Shown here: piece by piece, positions 55,166-63,245 of the stretch
How positions within the stretch are numbered: position 1 is the first letter of the stretch
Layout of the letters: every line of letters begins with the position of its first letter
Source: Rhodobiaceae bacterium
GTDB lineage: Bacteria > Pseudomonadota > Alphaproteobacteria > Rhizobiales > Tepidamorphaceae
Length of the DNA: 64,000 nucleotides
Assembly (NCBI GenBank): GCA_020637895.1
Contig: JACKJP010000017.1
Span: 1 to 64,000 of the forward strand
Reading direction: 5' to 3'
The notes under the pieces: generated by a model
What the model saw: the letters and a program-made list of their open reading frames with translations, nothing else
Told to the model about the DNA's origin: nothing
Database searches by the model: none
Made by a program: the position numbers and the translations under genes

Positions 55166-56392
55166 TCAGCCGGTGCGCCGAAACCGCATCGGGAGTGCGG
55201 TGTAGCCATTGCCTAGCAGGGTATCGGGCCGCACCGGCTCGCCGGCAAGTTCAAAGCCGGTGAAGCGCGCAACAAGTTCCTGAAGAAGGATTCGCATCTC
55301 AAGGCGAGCCAAGGCCATCCCGATGCAAATGTGCGGCCCGCGTCCAAAAGTGAGGTGAGTCTTAGTATTATCAACGAAGCGCGTGATGTCGAACCGGTCG
55401 GGGTCGGGAAATACCGTGGGATCGCGGTTCGCCGCTCCGTAAACCAAATAGACCCGCTCCCCTTTGGCGATCACCTGGCCACCGACGTCGGTATCCTTCT
55501 TAGCCGTGCGCAAGAAACCGATAGTGGGATTATGATATCGGAGGATCTCTTCCACTGCGCTCTGCGCGAGCTCGGGCTCCTTGCGCAGAAGTTCGTACTG
55601 GTTCGGGTGATCAGCGAACAGCCGTAGCGAGGCTGAAAAGCCATTCCGGGTCGTTTCGTTGCCTGCCACCATCACGGTCTGAAGGAAGACCTCGATCATC
55701 ATCGTGGTCAGCTTTGCATTGTCGAGTTCCGATTCGATAAGCCGGCCGATGAAATCATCTTGCGGTGCCTTTCGGTGCTGTTCGACTTTCTGCATGAAAA
55801 AGTCGAACATCGGTTTTATCCGTTCGACTGTTTCGTTGAGCTCATCGAGCGAGATGTCGCTGCCCATGCGGAACACGTCGTCGCTCCATTCGACGACCTG
55901 CTCGACAGTCATGTCGTCGCAATCAATGAACGCCTTGATGACGCTGGCGGTGACCGGGATCGAGAGCCCACTGACGACTTCGACGACGTCGCCATTCGCA
56001 ATGCCATCGAGACATTCCGAGACAAGCTGATGGATCCGGGGCTCGAACGAATTGATCCGTTTGCGGGTAAAGGCGAAATTCAGCAGGTGCCGCAATTGGC
56101 CGTGGCGCGGGGGGTCGAGGACTGAGAAATTCTCGGAACCTTCGGGAAACATCTGCGAGAGGTAATCATGGTCCTTGAGAACGTCAGTCAAGATGACGCC
56201 GGTCGCGACCGAGAACGACTCGGCGTCCTTGGAAACCTGTTCGATGTCCGCGAATCGCGTGAGGATCCAGAAGCCACCTTCCTGGTGCCAGTAGACCGGT
56301 GCCTGCTCGCGCATTTTCTTGTAGGTCGCATGTGGATCGTAAAAATAGAAATCGGGTTCTGTCACCCGAATCTGTGCATCCGTTAGAGTCAT
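55166..56392 (-). CDS. Cytochrome P450
   Basis: A 408-residue P450: I-helix VAGNETTRN (242-250), EEILRYH with ExxR at 282-285, and heme loop FGRGPHICIG with Cys356. The AGNETTRN wording is shared with CYP124/125/142-type enzymes, which oxidise terminal methyls of branched lipids and sterols, but the relationship is only suggestive. GGGAG lies 9 nt before the ATG at 56392. It is cotranscribed with the ALDH at 53660. The upstream 478 nt to the SnoaL-like gene hold no recognisable gene. Confidence 0.93.
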   Translation of the reverse strand: MTLTDAQIRVTEPDFYFYDPHATYKKMREQAPVYWHQEGGFWILTRFADIEQVSKDAESFSVATGVILTDVLKDHDYLSQMFPEGSENFSVLDPPRHGQLRHLLNFAFTRKRINSFEPRIHQLVSECLDGIANGDVVEVVSGLSIPVTASVIKAFIDCDDMTVEQVVEWSDDVFRMGSDISLDELNETVERIKPMFDFFMQKVEQHRKAPQDDFIGRLIESELDNAKLTTMMIEVFLQTVMVAGNETTRNGFSASLRLFADHPNQYELLRKEPELAQSAVEEILRYHNPTIGFLRTAKKDTDVGGQVIAKGERVYLVYGAANRDPTVFPDPDRFDITRFVDNTKTHLTFGRGPHICIGMALARLEMRILLQELVARFTGFELAGEPVRPDTLLGNGYTALPMRFRRTG

Positions 56393-56870
56393 TCGGAATC
56401 TCCCAGGACTGCAGGAGCTGATAGCCTCACATCGACCGGGCCGATATCCACCAGATGAGCCGAATAAGTTGTCGCGCTCCTCAAACCGCCTCTCAGTCAA
56501 ATCTGGTAGACCGCGCCCGGCGGATTGGGGACGAAGTCGCCCCTTAGGAAGACCATTGAAACTTTGCATTGCCGGAGCCAGTTCGCGTTGGTCATGAGCG
56601 CCTTGCCGGCCGGCGGTATAGGTGAGGCCGTCGCACGAAAGTTGGGCGGAGAAGGAATCGGTGGTCGTCGTCTCGGGGACGGGGCCGACGCTCTCGACAG
56701 ACTTTGCCATGGAAACCAGCGGAATGGTTATCAAAGCCGACATTACCGGCCGAAGGGCCGTGCAAAGTATTGTCGATACGGCGTTTCACTCAAACTGGGA
56801 TCTGCAAGTCGATGCCAATGGCCGATCTTTCTCTTTCCGATCGCTGCGCAGTATCATATCCTGCTGCGGC
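56393..56870. other. Gene-free region upstream of the P450
   Basis: 478 nt. Open frames run through it on both strands (for example minus frame upstream of the P450 ATG and plus 56525-56962), but none has a family-like sequence or a good start. It should contain the P450-ALDH promoter. No palindrome of the TGACG type is visible. Confidence 0.4.
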
Positions 56871-57269
56871 CTAGAGCCGGCCTTCGATCAGGGCGACGTA
56901 CATGGCGGAATCGAGATATTCTCTTCCCTCGACGATTTTTCCGTCGACTACCCGGTAAATGAAGAGATAGCTGTTGTCGTAATTTCCCCCATTCAATGTC
57001 AGCGCTTTTCCCTCAACCTCAGCCACGACGTAATCCTCCTGCGCTACCAATCGCTGCACCTTAAGCGATAGCGGTTTGGCCAGCCTTTCGAAGACCTGCG
57101 ATGCCTTGTGGGCGAGGGCGGCCCGATCGCACTCGCCGCCGTATGGCGGGGGTGCGACGACGCGATAGGAAAGATCCGGCGCGAAACGGGCAAACGCGCT
57201 TTCGTGCGCTCCGGCATTCAGGTCGTCGTAAAATCCGGCGATGACCTCGCTTGGCTGAAATGCGGTCAT
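56871..57269 (-). CDS. SnoaL-like / NTF2-fold protein
   Basis: A 132-residue NTF2-like protein beginning MTAFQPSEVIAGFYDDLNAGAHESAFARF, with LSYRVVAPPPYGG and a final YLFIYRVVDGKIVEGREYLDSAMY. The pattern 'VVDGKIVEGREYLD' matches SnoaL-type ketosteroid-isomerase-like proteins. AAAGGAG lies 9 nt before the ATG at 57269. It follows another NTF2-like gene after 52 nt containing a 16-bp palindrome (57294-57309). Reaction unknown. Confidence 0.83.
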   Translation of the reverse strand: MTAFQPSEVIAGFYDDLNAGAHESAFARFAPDLSYRVVAPPPYGGECDRAALAHKASQVFERLAKPLSLKVQRLVAQEDYVVAEVEGKALTLNGGNYDNSYLFIYRVVDGKIVEGREYLDSAMYVALIEGRL

Positions 57270-57293
57270 TATCCTCGCTCCTTTTGCTCTGTG

Positions 57294-57309
57294 CGCGGAA
57301 GCTTCCGCG
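57294..57309. repeat. 16-bp perfect palindrome between two SnoaL-like genes
   Basis: CGCGGAAGCTTCCGCG, in the 52-nt spacer upstream of the 56871-57269 gene. As DNA it is a perfect dyad; as RNA it could form a tight hairpin modulating the downstream gene. No homologous copy was noticed elsewhere. Confidence 0.4.
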
Positions 57310-57321
57310 TCCGTGCTGGTG

Positions 57322-57828
57322 TCAACGGTCGATCTTCCTGTTGTCCCCATCCTGCCAAAGGTGTCCGGTGTCGTTGCCATAGACGATCTCCAGCGGGCCG
57401 TCCGATATGTCGATGCGGTAGACCCGCTTGACGATGCGCCATCCATCGTCGGTACGCCGCCAGCTGTCGAGATAGTTGCCCCATTGCAGCAAGGTCTTGC
57501 CGGCATAGGGGCCGATGCCGGCGTGGGCGGCGAGGAAATAGGCCTCGCTTTCCGCTTGGTCGCCGTCGATGTCGATACGGGTATTGGCGAGCTGATGTTG
57601 TGTCGGGCCGCAAAGCACCTGATCGACCAGATGCGCACGAATACGTGCGATGACGAGATCGAGGCCCTCGTCGGCAGTGCCCTTGCCAAAGTCCCAGTGA
57701 ATATCTTGCGCAAAGACTTCTGGCATTCGTTCGAGTGATCGAGTGTCGACAATGCGGCACCACAGCCCCAGCTCGTCAGCTATCGCCTTCGTGTCGCGAA
57801 AATTGCTCAGATCCCCTGTTTCGGCCAT
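57322..57828 (-). CDS. SnoaL-like / NTF2-fold protein (bile-acid-dehydratase-like size)
   Basis: A 168-residue NTF2-like protein: FRDTKAIADELGLWCRIVDTRSLERMPEVFAQDIHWDFG at the start, HQLANTRIDIDGDQAESEAYFLAAH in the sheet, GGWRIVKRVYRID near the end. The CRIVDT..ME.. and HQLAN..I..DGD patterns are common in SnoaL dehydratases and isomerases. ATG at 57828 is chosen because of the family start; the frame is open to 57999 but without similarity. It is the first gene of a minus-strand unit and divergent from the MFS_3 gene with a TGACG-type site between. Confidence 0.83.
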   Translation of the reverse strand: MAETGDLSNFRDTKAIADELGLWCRIVDTRSLERMPEVFAQDIHWDFGKGTADEGLDLVIARIRAHLVDQVLCGPTQHQLANTRIDIDGDQAESEAYFLAAHAGIGPYAGKTLLQWGNYLDSWRRTDDGWRIVKRVYRIDISDGPLEIVYGNDTGHLWQDGDNRKIDR

Positions 57829-58175
57829 TTCATTCTCCTGCCGATCATGGCTTGACCATTCGGTAGCAGCAGCCCCCGGCACATGCCGCCTTAGCGCTTC
57901 GTTTCGCGCTGCGCCCCGACCAGAATGTTCCGACCTAAGGACTTGGCCCCAAAAAGGCGGATAGGGAGGAACCCACCCGGCGGTCCGCCCAGACCGCACA
58001 ATGACGCCGAATTACTGAGATCGCACCTGTTACTCACTTGAGGGTGCGCGTCACGGGAGCTGGATGCTGGACGCGCGGAGTCAGTTGACAGTCCAACGAG
58101 GAATACTACACGGCGATAACTGATGGTCCGTCATTAATGTGCGGCCCGATGGCATGCGCATCCAGGGGTGCCCTT
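57829..58175. other. Divergent promoter region (SnoaL-like / MFS_3)
   Basis: 347 nt (to the chosen MFS start). The TGACG-type site E lies at 58121-58133, directly before an ATG at 58137. The rest is GC-rich without a recognisable gene. Promoters for both directions are expected here. Confidence 0.45.
58121..58133. promoter_or_regulatory. TGACG-type palindrome, site E
   Basis: TGATGGTCCGTCA: one T-for-C difference from the TGACG arm, right arm identical to site C. It lies in the divergent region of the SnoaL-like and MFS_3 genes, 43-55 bp upstream of the preferred TTG start. Confidence 0.45.
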
Positions 58176-59870
58176 TTGAGCGAACTCGATCCCACGCAGG
58201 CGCAATCGAAGGTGATGTACGGTGGTATCGGCGCTCCCCTGCGCGAACCGGTTTTCCGCCGTATCTGGAGTGCCAGCCTCCTGTCCAACTTGGGGCAGCA
58301 AATGCAGGCAGTGGCGGCAGCGTGGGCAATGCTGGAGATCACGCATCGCGCCGATCTAGTGGCATTGGTTCAGACTGCTTCGATGCTGCCGGTCATGCTG
58401 CTTGCACTGCCAGCAGGCGCGCTTGCCGACATGTACGACCGCCGCAAGGTTGCGATTGCAGCACTATTCCTGTCCCTGTGCGGTGCTTCAATGCTTGCTG
58501 TGTTCGCTTTCGCCGGAGTCGTGTCACCGAACCTGATCTTGATCGGCGTGTTCGTGACCGGCACGGGAATTTCGCTATATTCCCCCGCCTGGCAGGCGTC
58601 GGTGGCGGAAATTGTAGGGGGGCGTGCCTTACCGGCCGCGATCTCGCTTTACTCGATGTCGAACAACGCCGCCCGCAGCGTCGGTCCGGCGATCGGTGGC
58701 TTCGTCATCGCGGCGACCGGTATCCTCGCTGCTTTCACGATCAATGCAGCTTTGTACTTGCCGATCCTGTTCGCGCTGGCGTTCTGGAAGCGTGTAGCCA
58801 CTCCGCCCCGCTTGCCGCCCGAACGGCTCGACAAAGCGATGCTTGGTGGACTGCGTTATGTACGGCACTCGCCGCAATCGCGGAAGGTCGTCATGCGTGC
58901 TTTCTTTACGGCCGCAGGAGGCGCCGCGATCTATGCGATGTTACCGGTGGTGGCCAACCAGCTGCTCGGAGGAGGAGCCAGGGTCTATGGCATCCTCCTA
59001 GGCGGCTTCGGTCTCGGGGCTGTCGGCCTGGCCACATTTTCCAGCCAGATCCAGGGTCGGCATTCGCCAGAACGCATAGCTGTCGTTTGTTCGCTGATTC
59101 TGTCTGCGGCCCTGATTGTGGTTTCCATGAGTGCGCATATCGCTTTGACGTTCGGTGCGATGATCGCCGCCGGTGGCGCTTGGATGGTGTCTATCTCGAC
59201 TTACAATGTGTCGGTTCAGCTGGCGAGCCCACGCTGGGTCAGCGGGCGGACCCTAGCAGCGTTCCAAGCGGCAGTCGCGGCAGGACTTGCTGGCGGTGCT
59301 GCCCTGTGGGGTCATATTGCGGAGAGGGGCGGCGTCTCGATGACCCTGTTGTTTGCAGGGGGTTATTTTGCCGTCACCGCGCTGTTCGGCCGCTTCCTTG
59401 GCCTGCAGAAGCCGATCGTTCCTGAGCAAGGTCCTCCGCCCGGGCGCGATCCGGTGGTCCAGATGGCGCTTACCGGGAGAAGTGGTCCGCTGGTTATCGA
59501 GATCGAGTATCGCGTGAGGAACGAGGACGCCCGCGCCTTTTACTATGCGATGCGCGCGGTGCGCCGCTCGCGAGAGCGCAACGGCGCTTACGCGATGTCG
59601 CTGATGCGTGATATCGCCGATCCTCAACTATGGGTTGAGAAGATTTCCTATCCCACCTGGAACGACTACATGCGGGCGCGGGACAGGCCGACGAGTGACG
59701 ACCGGGCGCATCGCGATCGCGCCATCGCCTTTCACATCGGTGACGAATTGCCTTTGATCCGTCGCTTTCTTGAGCGACCCACCGGATCTGTACGCTGGAG
59801 CGAAGACACGATTGACCCCGGCGAAACACTGCCAGCACCGGCCAGTTTCGGACCGATGTCCTCGCCATAG
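58176..59870 (+). CDS. MFS_3-type transporter with C-terminal ABM-like domain
   Basis: About 564 residues: 12 transmembrane segments (LREPVFRRIWSASLLSNLG at the start, ALPAGALADMYDRRKVAI as motif A) up to residue 435, then a soluble domain from about 450 (PLVIEIEYRVRNEDARAFYYAMRAVRRSRERNGAYAMSLMRD) resembling an antibiotic-biosynthesis-monooxygenase fold. This is the usual layout of PF05977-type (EntS-like) proteins. I prefer the TTG at 58176 because AGGGGTG lies 5 nt upstream. An ATG at 58137 has the TGACG-type site instead of a Shine-Dalgarno sequence; ATGs at 58149 and 58215 are also possible. Confidence 0.85.
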   Translation: MSELDPTQAQSKVMYGGIGAPLREPVFRRIWSASLLSNLGQQMQAVAAAWAMLEITHRADLVALVQTASMLPVMLLALPAGALADMYDRRKVAIAALFLSLCGASMLAVFAFAGVVSPNLILIGVFVTGTGISLYSPAWQASVAEIVGGRALPAAISLYSMSNNAARSVGPAIGGFVIAATGILAAFTINAALYLPILFALAFWKRVATPPRLPPERLDKAMLGGLRYVRHSPQSRKVVMRAFFTAAGGAAIYAMLPVVANQLLGGGARVYGILLGGFGLGAVGLATFSSQIQGRHSPERIAVVCSLILSAALIVVSMSAHIALTFGAMIAAGGAWMVSISTYNVSVQLASPRWVSGRTLAAFQAAVAAGLAGGAALWGHIAERGGVSMTLLFAGGYFAVTALFGRFLGLQKPIVPEQGPPPGRDPVVQMALTGRSGPLVIEIEYRVRNEDARAFYYAMRAVRRSRERNGAYAMSLMRDIADPQLWVEKISYPTWNDYMRARDRPTSDDRAHRDRAIAFHIGDELPLIRRFLERPTGSVRWSEDTIDPGETLPAPASFGPMSSP

Positions 59871-59950
59871 CTGACATGGACGTTTTCAGGATGGAGGCAC
59901 CTTAGAATGAGTAGTGTGTAGCTTGTCAGAGTGTTTGGGCGCACCTAATT

Positions 59951-59967
59951 ACTGATGCTTCATCAGT
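59951..59967. promoter_or_regulatory. TGACG-type palindrome, site D
   Basis: ACTGATG and CATCAGT, perfect 7-bp arms around CTT. With T for C and A for G it is the most divergent member of the TGACGnnnCGTCA set but keeps the 13-bp spacing and the following GTTTG, similar to GTTTT after B1. It lies 15 bp before the ligase GTG. Confidence 0.4.
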
Positions 59968-59982
59968 TTGGGGAGTGCATTG

Positions 59983-61602
59983 GTGAGTTTTCCTGTTTGG
60001 TCGCCGGACGTGCGCGAGACGGTGACGCAGATTCTGGCCCGCGCTGTCGAGCGCTATCCGGACAATATCTGGCTTGATTTTCAGGGGGAGACATACAGCT
60101 ACGCGGATATGGACAGGCGCTCGACGCGTCTGGCCCATGGGCTGGCCGCACGCGGGGTCAGGCAGGGCGACCGGGTCTGCAGCCTGCTCGATTCCAATGT
60201 CGATTCGATTTCCCTGTGGCTGGCGGCGAACAAGCTGGGTGCGATCCACGTGCCGGTCAACACCGCTTACAAGGGCAGCTTTCTCAGCCATCAGTTTGAC
60301 GATGCAGGGGCCGAGGTGCTGGTCATGGAGCCCGATTATGCGCTGCGCCTCAACAATATCGAGGACGACCTGCCGCAAGCCCGCACCGTCCTGGTTCGCG
60401 GCCGCGACCTGCCGCTGCCGGAATACCGGCGGCTGCAGGCCGAACGCCTCACGGCGGCCTATGTCGGCAACGACACGCCCCACCCGGATGTGAACAGGCC
60501 CGGCGACCTGTGCATGCTGATCTTCACCGGCGGCACGACCGGCCCGTCGAAAGGGTGTATGATTTCGCACAACTATGCCTGCAACATCGCGCGGCAGATC
60601 CTGAAGCGTGAGGCACGGGACCAGAACACGATCAACTGGACCCCGTTGCCCTTCTTCCACATGAACGCGCTGGGCGGTTCGATCCTGTCCTCGGCGATGG
60701 TCGGCGCCAGGGTTGCGGTATTCCCGCGTTTTTCGGTGTCGAAGTTCTGGGACGACATCGAACGGTCAGGCGCCACCATCGTCAACCTGCTCGGTTCGAT
60801 GCTGACGTTCATTGCCAATGCGCCGGAGAGCGAGGCGGCCCGGCGCTGCTTCGGCCAGATCCATGCGGTGCGCGGCTCTCCGTTTCCGCTGGAGATACAG
60901 AAGAAGTGGAAGGAGCGGTTCGGCGTGACCATTACCGGCTCGCACAACTACGGCCTGACCGAAGCGGCACGGGTCACTTCGCTTGCCGACGACGTCGTCG
61001 GCCCGCCCGGCAACGCGGGCAGGGTCAACGAGGATTTCGAAGTGCGGATCGTCGACGACGAGGACAACGAGGTTCCGGTCGGCCAGCCGGGCGAGATCAT
61101 CATCCGCCCGCGCCATCCCGACATCATGTTCTCCGGCTACTGGAACAGGCCGGAGGATACGTTGAAGATCATGCGCAACCTCTGGCTCCATTCGGGCGAT
61201 ATCGGGCGCATGGACGAGGACGGCTTCATGTTCTTCGTCGACCGCAAGAAGGATTATCTGCGCCGCCGCGGCGAGAACATTTCCAGCCAGGAACTGGAAG
61301 CCACGTTCAAGAAGCACGACGCGATCAAGGACGTTGCCGTCCATGCCGTTCTGGCCGGGTCGGAGGACGAGGTGAAGGCCACCATTACGCTCAAGGACGG
61401 TATCCGCATCAGCGAACGCGAACTGTGTGAATGGTGCCTCGACAAGGTGCCGTACTTCGCCGTCCCCCGCTTCATCGAATTCCGCAGCGACCTGCCACGA
61501 AACCCCGTCGGACGCATCCTCAAGTATCAGCTCCGCGACGAGGGATGCACACAAAATACTTGGGATCGCGAAAAAGATGACATCCATTTCGTAAAACGAT
61601 GA
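59983..61602 (+). CDS. AMP-forming acyl-CoA ligase, CaiC-like
   Basis: A 539-residue ligase with P-loop FTGGTTGPSK at 181-190, SHNYGLTEA loop, DRKKDYLRRRGENIS hinge and NPVGRILKYQLRDEG with the catalytic Lys near the end. The hinge and length match the crotonobetaine-CoA ligase (CaiC) group, a different branch from the ligases at 30391 and 49111. GGGGAG precedes the GTG at 59983 by 8 nt; a TTG at 59968 is less likely. Its third codon positions appear more GC-rich than those of neighbouring genes (by eye), which might reflect a separate origin. Confidence 0.9.
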   Translation: MSFPVWSPDVRETVTQILARAVERYPDNIWLDFQGETYSYADMDRRSTRLAHGLAARGVRQGDRVCSLLDSNVDSISLWLAANKLGAIHVPVNTAYKGSFLSHQFDDAGAEVLVMEPDYALRLNNIEDDLPQARTVLVRGRDLPLPEYRRLQAERLTAAYVGNDTPHPDVNRPGDLCMLIFTGGTTGPSKGCMISHNYACNIARQILKREARDQNTINWTPLPFFHMNALGGSILSSAMVGARVAVFPRFSVSKFWDDIERSGATIVNLLGSMLTFIANAPESEAARRCFGQIHAVRGSPFPLEIQKKWKERFGVTITGSHNYGLTEAARVTSLADDVVGPPGNAGRVNEDFEVRIVDDEDNEVPVGQPGEIIIRPRHPDIMFSGYWNRPEDTLKIMRNLWLHSGDIGRMDEDGFMFFVDRKKDYLRRRGENISSQELEATFKKHDAIKDVAVHAVLAGSEDEVKATITLKDGIRISERELCEWCLDKVPYFAVPRFIEFRSDLPRNPVGRILKYQLRDEGCTQNTWDREKDDIHFVKR

Positions 61603-61606
61603 TGAA

Positions 61607-61623
61607 GGGCACGTTTTGCGCCC
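61607..61623. terminator. Stem-loop between converging ligase and TetR genes
   Basis: GGGC / GCCC arms with an extra C-G pair across one mismatch, loop GTTTT, followed on the plus strand by the T-rich GTTGTTGT. It lies 5 nt after the ligase stop and 16 nt from the TetR stop. A modest intrinsic terminator for the ligase transcript. Confidence 0.45.
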
Positions 61624-61638
61624 GTTGTTGTCGGTTCG

Positions 61639-62286
61639 CTAATCCATGAACGATGTGCCGCCGCTCAACGCGGCAGCCACGAGAAACGCCGTGGTTTCAA
61701 TCGAGCGCGGACGCGTCGCCTTGTGTGCCGAGGGAAGGCGGACCGTTTGCGCAGTGCGTTCCAGCAGCGCCAGAATTACGGATGCAGTGGATGGCGGATC
61801 AAGGCGACGCTCTTCAGGCAGGTTGGCCTGCAACTCATGAATCTTTTCCTGTAGCAACAAGTGCAGAGGCTCGACCGATCGGCGGCGCGCATCAACGAAG
61901 CGCTTGTCTCCTTCGTCGGCAACAAAATTGCGAACACGCAGCAAGGCATGATGCTCGTCCCAAAAGGTGATGTAGAGGTTCACCAGCCGTTTTGCATTCT
62001 CGAGCAATATTTCGCGAGTCCATGGCACTTTTAACAACTCGGTCAATTTTGGACTGGATTGGTCGATCTGATTAATTGCGGCCAGTGCCGCATCGCTTAC
62101 CGTCTCGAAATAAAGGTAGAAAGTCGAAGTGGAAACGCCTGCGCTTTGCCCGATCTCCGCAACCTTGATTTCACGCAAGGGACGCCGAACAAGCAGGTCG
62201 GCAGTCGCCGAAATGATTTTTTCGCGGGTAAGCAGACCTTTGCTTCCCATTGATTGGCCGTAAAGGTTCTGTGTTGGGCGCGCCAT
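61639..62286 (-). CDS. TetR-family transcriptional regulator
   Basis: A 215-residue TetR regulator. N-terminal helix-turn-helix: REKIISATADLLVRRPLREIKVAEIGQSAGVSTSTFYLYF (key part VAEIGQSAGVSTSTFYLYF, residues about 42-60). The C-terminal ligand-binding domain shows no similarity I can name. Start ATG at 62286; a second ATG 12 codons later (MGSKGLL) is possible. It is divergent from an SDR gene with the palindrome TGACGATCCGTCA between them. The same palindrome recurs before several other units in this window, so this is the best candidate for a local repressor that releases DNA on binding a pathway metabolite. Confidence 0.93.
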   Translation of the reverse strand: MARPTQNLYGQSMGSKGLLTREKIISATADLLVRRPLREIKVAEIGQSAGVSTSTFYLYFETVSDAALAAINQIDQSSPKLTELLKVPWTREILLENAKRLVNLYITFWDEHHALLRVRNFVADEGDKRFVDARRRSVEPLHLLLQEKIHELQANLPEERRLDPPSTASVILALLERTAQTVRLPSAHKATRPRSIETTAFLVAAALSGGTSFMD

Positions 62287-62332
62287 GGACTACTGGACCT
62301 AGATCGAACGTATCCGGGCATTGCGGGGTGGC

Positions 62333-62345
62333 TGACGATCCGTCA
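62333..62345. promoter_or_regulatory. TGACG-type palindrome, site C (TetR/SDR divergent promoter)
   Basis: TGACGATCCGTCA, 5-bp perfect arms TGACG/CGTCA around ATC, followed by AAGTTTT. It lies 47-59 bp upstream of the TetR start and 28-40 bp upstream of the SDR ATG, the classical location of a TetR autoregulatory operator. Related sites are at 18656, 42802, 42857, 55148, 58121 and 59953. Confidence 0.6.
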
Positions 62346-62372
62346 AGTTTTGTGTCTGGATTTTGGGATTGG

Positions 62373-63245
62373 ATGGCTGTGGAAAGCAAGAATAAATTCC
62401 AGCTCACCGGCAAGGTAGCGCTGGTGACGGGCGGTGGTGGCGGGATCGGCCGCGCCTGCGCAATCAGCATGGCTGAATTCGGCGCCGACATCGTCGTTGC
62501 GGACATCGTGCCGGAACGCTGCGACGAAGTCGTCCAGTGCGTGGAAGCGATTGGCCGCAAGGCGCTCGCCATGCCAACGGATGTTATGGATACGGAGCAG
62601 ATCCGCACAGCAATTGCTGCGGCCGATGAAGCGTTTGGGCGGCTCGATATTCTGGTGAACAACGCAGGCGGCGTTGCATACAAGCCATTTCTCGAGCAGA
62701 GCGAGCGCAGCTGGCAGCGTCACATCGACATCAATCTCATGAGTGTTTTCGCCGCGACCCAAGCGGCTGCGCACGTCATGGCGCGCTGCGGCAGGGGCGG
62801 ATCGATCGTCAACGTCGCATCGATCGAAGGGATGCGGGCGGGACCGAATGTAGCGGTCTATGCCGCATGCAAGGCCGCGATGATCAGCTTCACCAAGTCC
62901 ATGGCGCTGGAGTTGTCGGACCAGCGGATCAGGGTGAACTGTATTGCGCCAGACCATACGATAACGCCCGGTGGTCGCGGCAACCGTTCTGGCCCGGTCG
63001 ATAAGACCAAGTGGCGCGTCCCCACACCCGAAGAGGACGATTGCATGCGCCGTGTCATTCCCCTGCTTCGGGAAGGTGATGCCGAGGAATGCGGCGATCT
63101 GGCGGCATTTCTTTGCTCGGACATGGCATCCTACATCACCGGCGCGACAATTCCGATCGACGGCGGGACCTCGGCGGCAATGGGATGGGTTCGCGGCAGC
63201 AAGGGGCAGTGGACGCAGATGGAAGGCCAACGGCCCGACAGATGA
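62373..63245 (+). CDS. Short-chain dehydrogenase/reductase
   Basis: A 290-residue SDR: TGGGGGIG cofactor loop, VADI after beta-2 with Asp (NAD preference), NNAGG, Ser in NVASIE, YAACK active-site pair and YITGATIPIDGG. The substrate lobe (HTITPGGRGNRSGPVDKTKWRVPTP) is longer than usual, and a 25-residue tail follows the fold. It is divergent from TetR and overlaps the next SDR by 4 nt (ATGA), so both are likely controlled from site C. Confidence 0.91.
   Translation: MAVESKNKFQLTGKVALVTGGGGGIGRACAISMAEFGADIVVADIVPERCDEVVQCVEAIGRKALAMPTDVMDTEQIRTAIAAADEAFGRLDILVNNAGGVAYKPFLEQSERSWQRHIDINLMSVFAATQAAAHVMARCGRGGSIVNVASIEGMRAGPNVAVYAACKAAMISFTKSMALELSDQRIRVNCIAPDHTITPGGRGNRSGPVDKTKWRVPTPEEDDCMRRVIPLLREGDAEECGDLAAFLCSDMASYITGATIPIDGGTSAAMGWVRGSKGQWTQMEGQRPDR

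Noticed and set aside
56525..56962. Plus-strand open frame covering the gap before the P450 and the end of a SnoaL-like gene
   Set aside because: No motif or Shine-Dalgarno sequence, and it runs antisense into the well-supported SnoaL-like gene.
58139..59425. Second plus-strand open frame overlapping the MFS_3 gene
   Set aside because: Cys- and Arg-rich, no hydrophobic segments or motifs; the other frame gives a clear 12-TM transporter.
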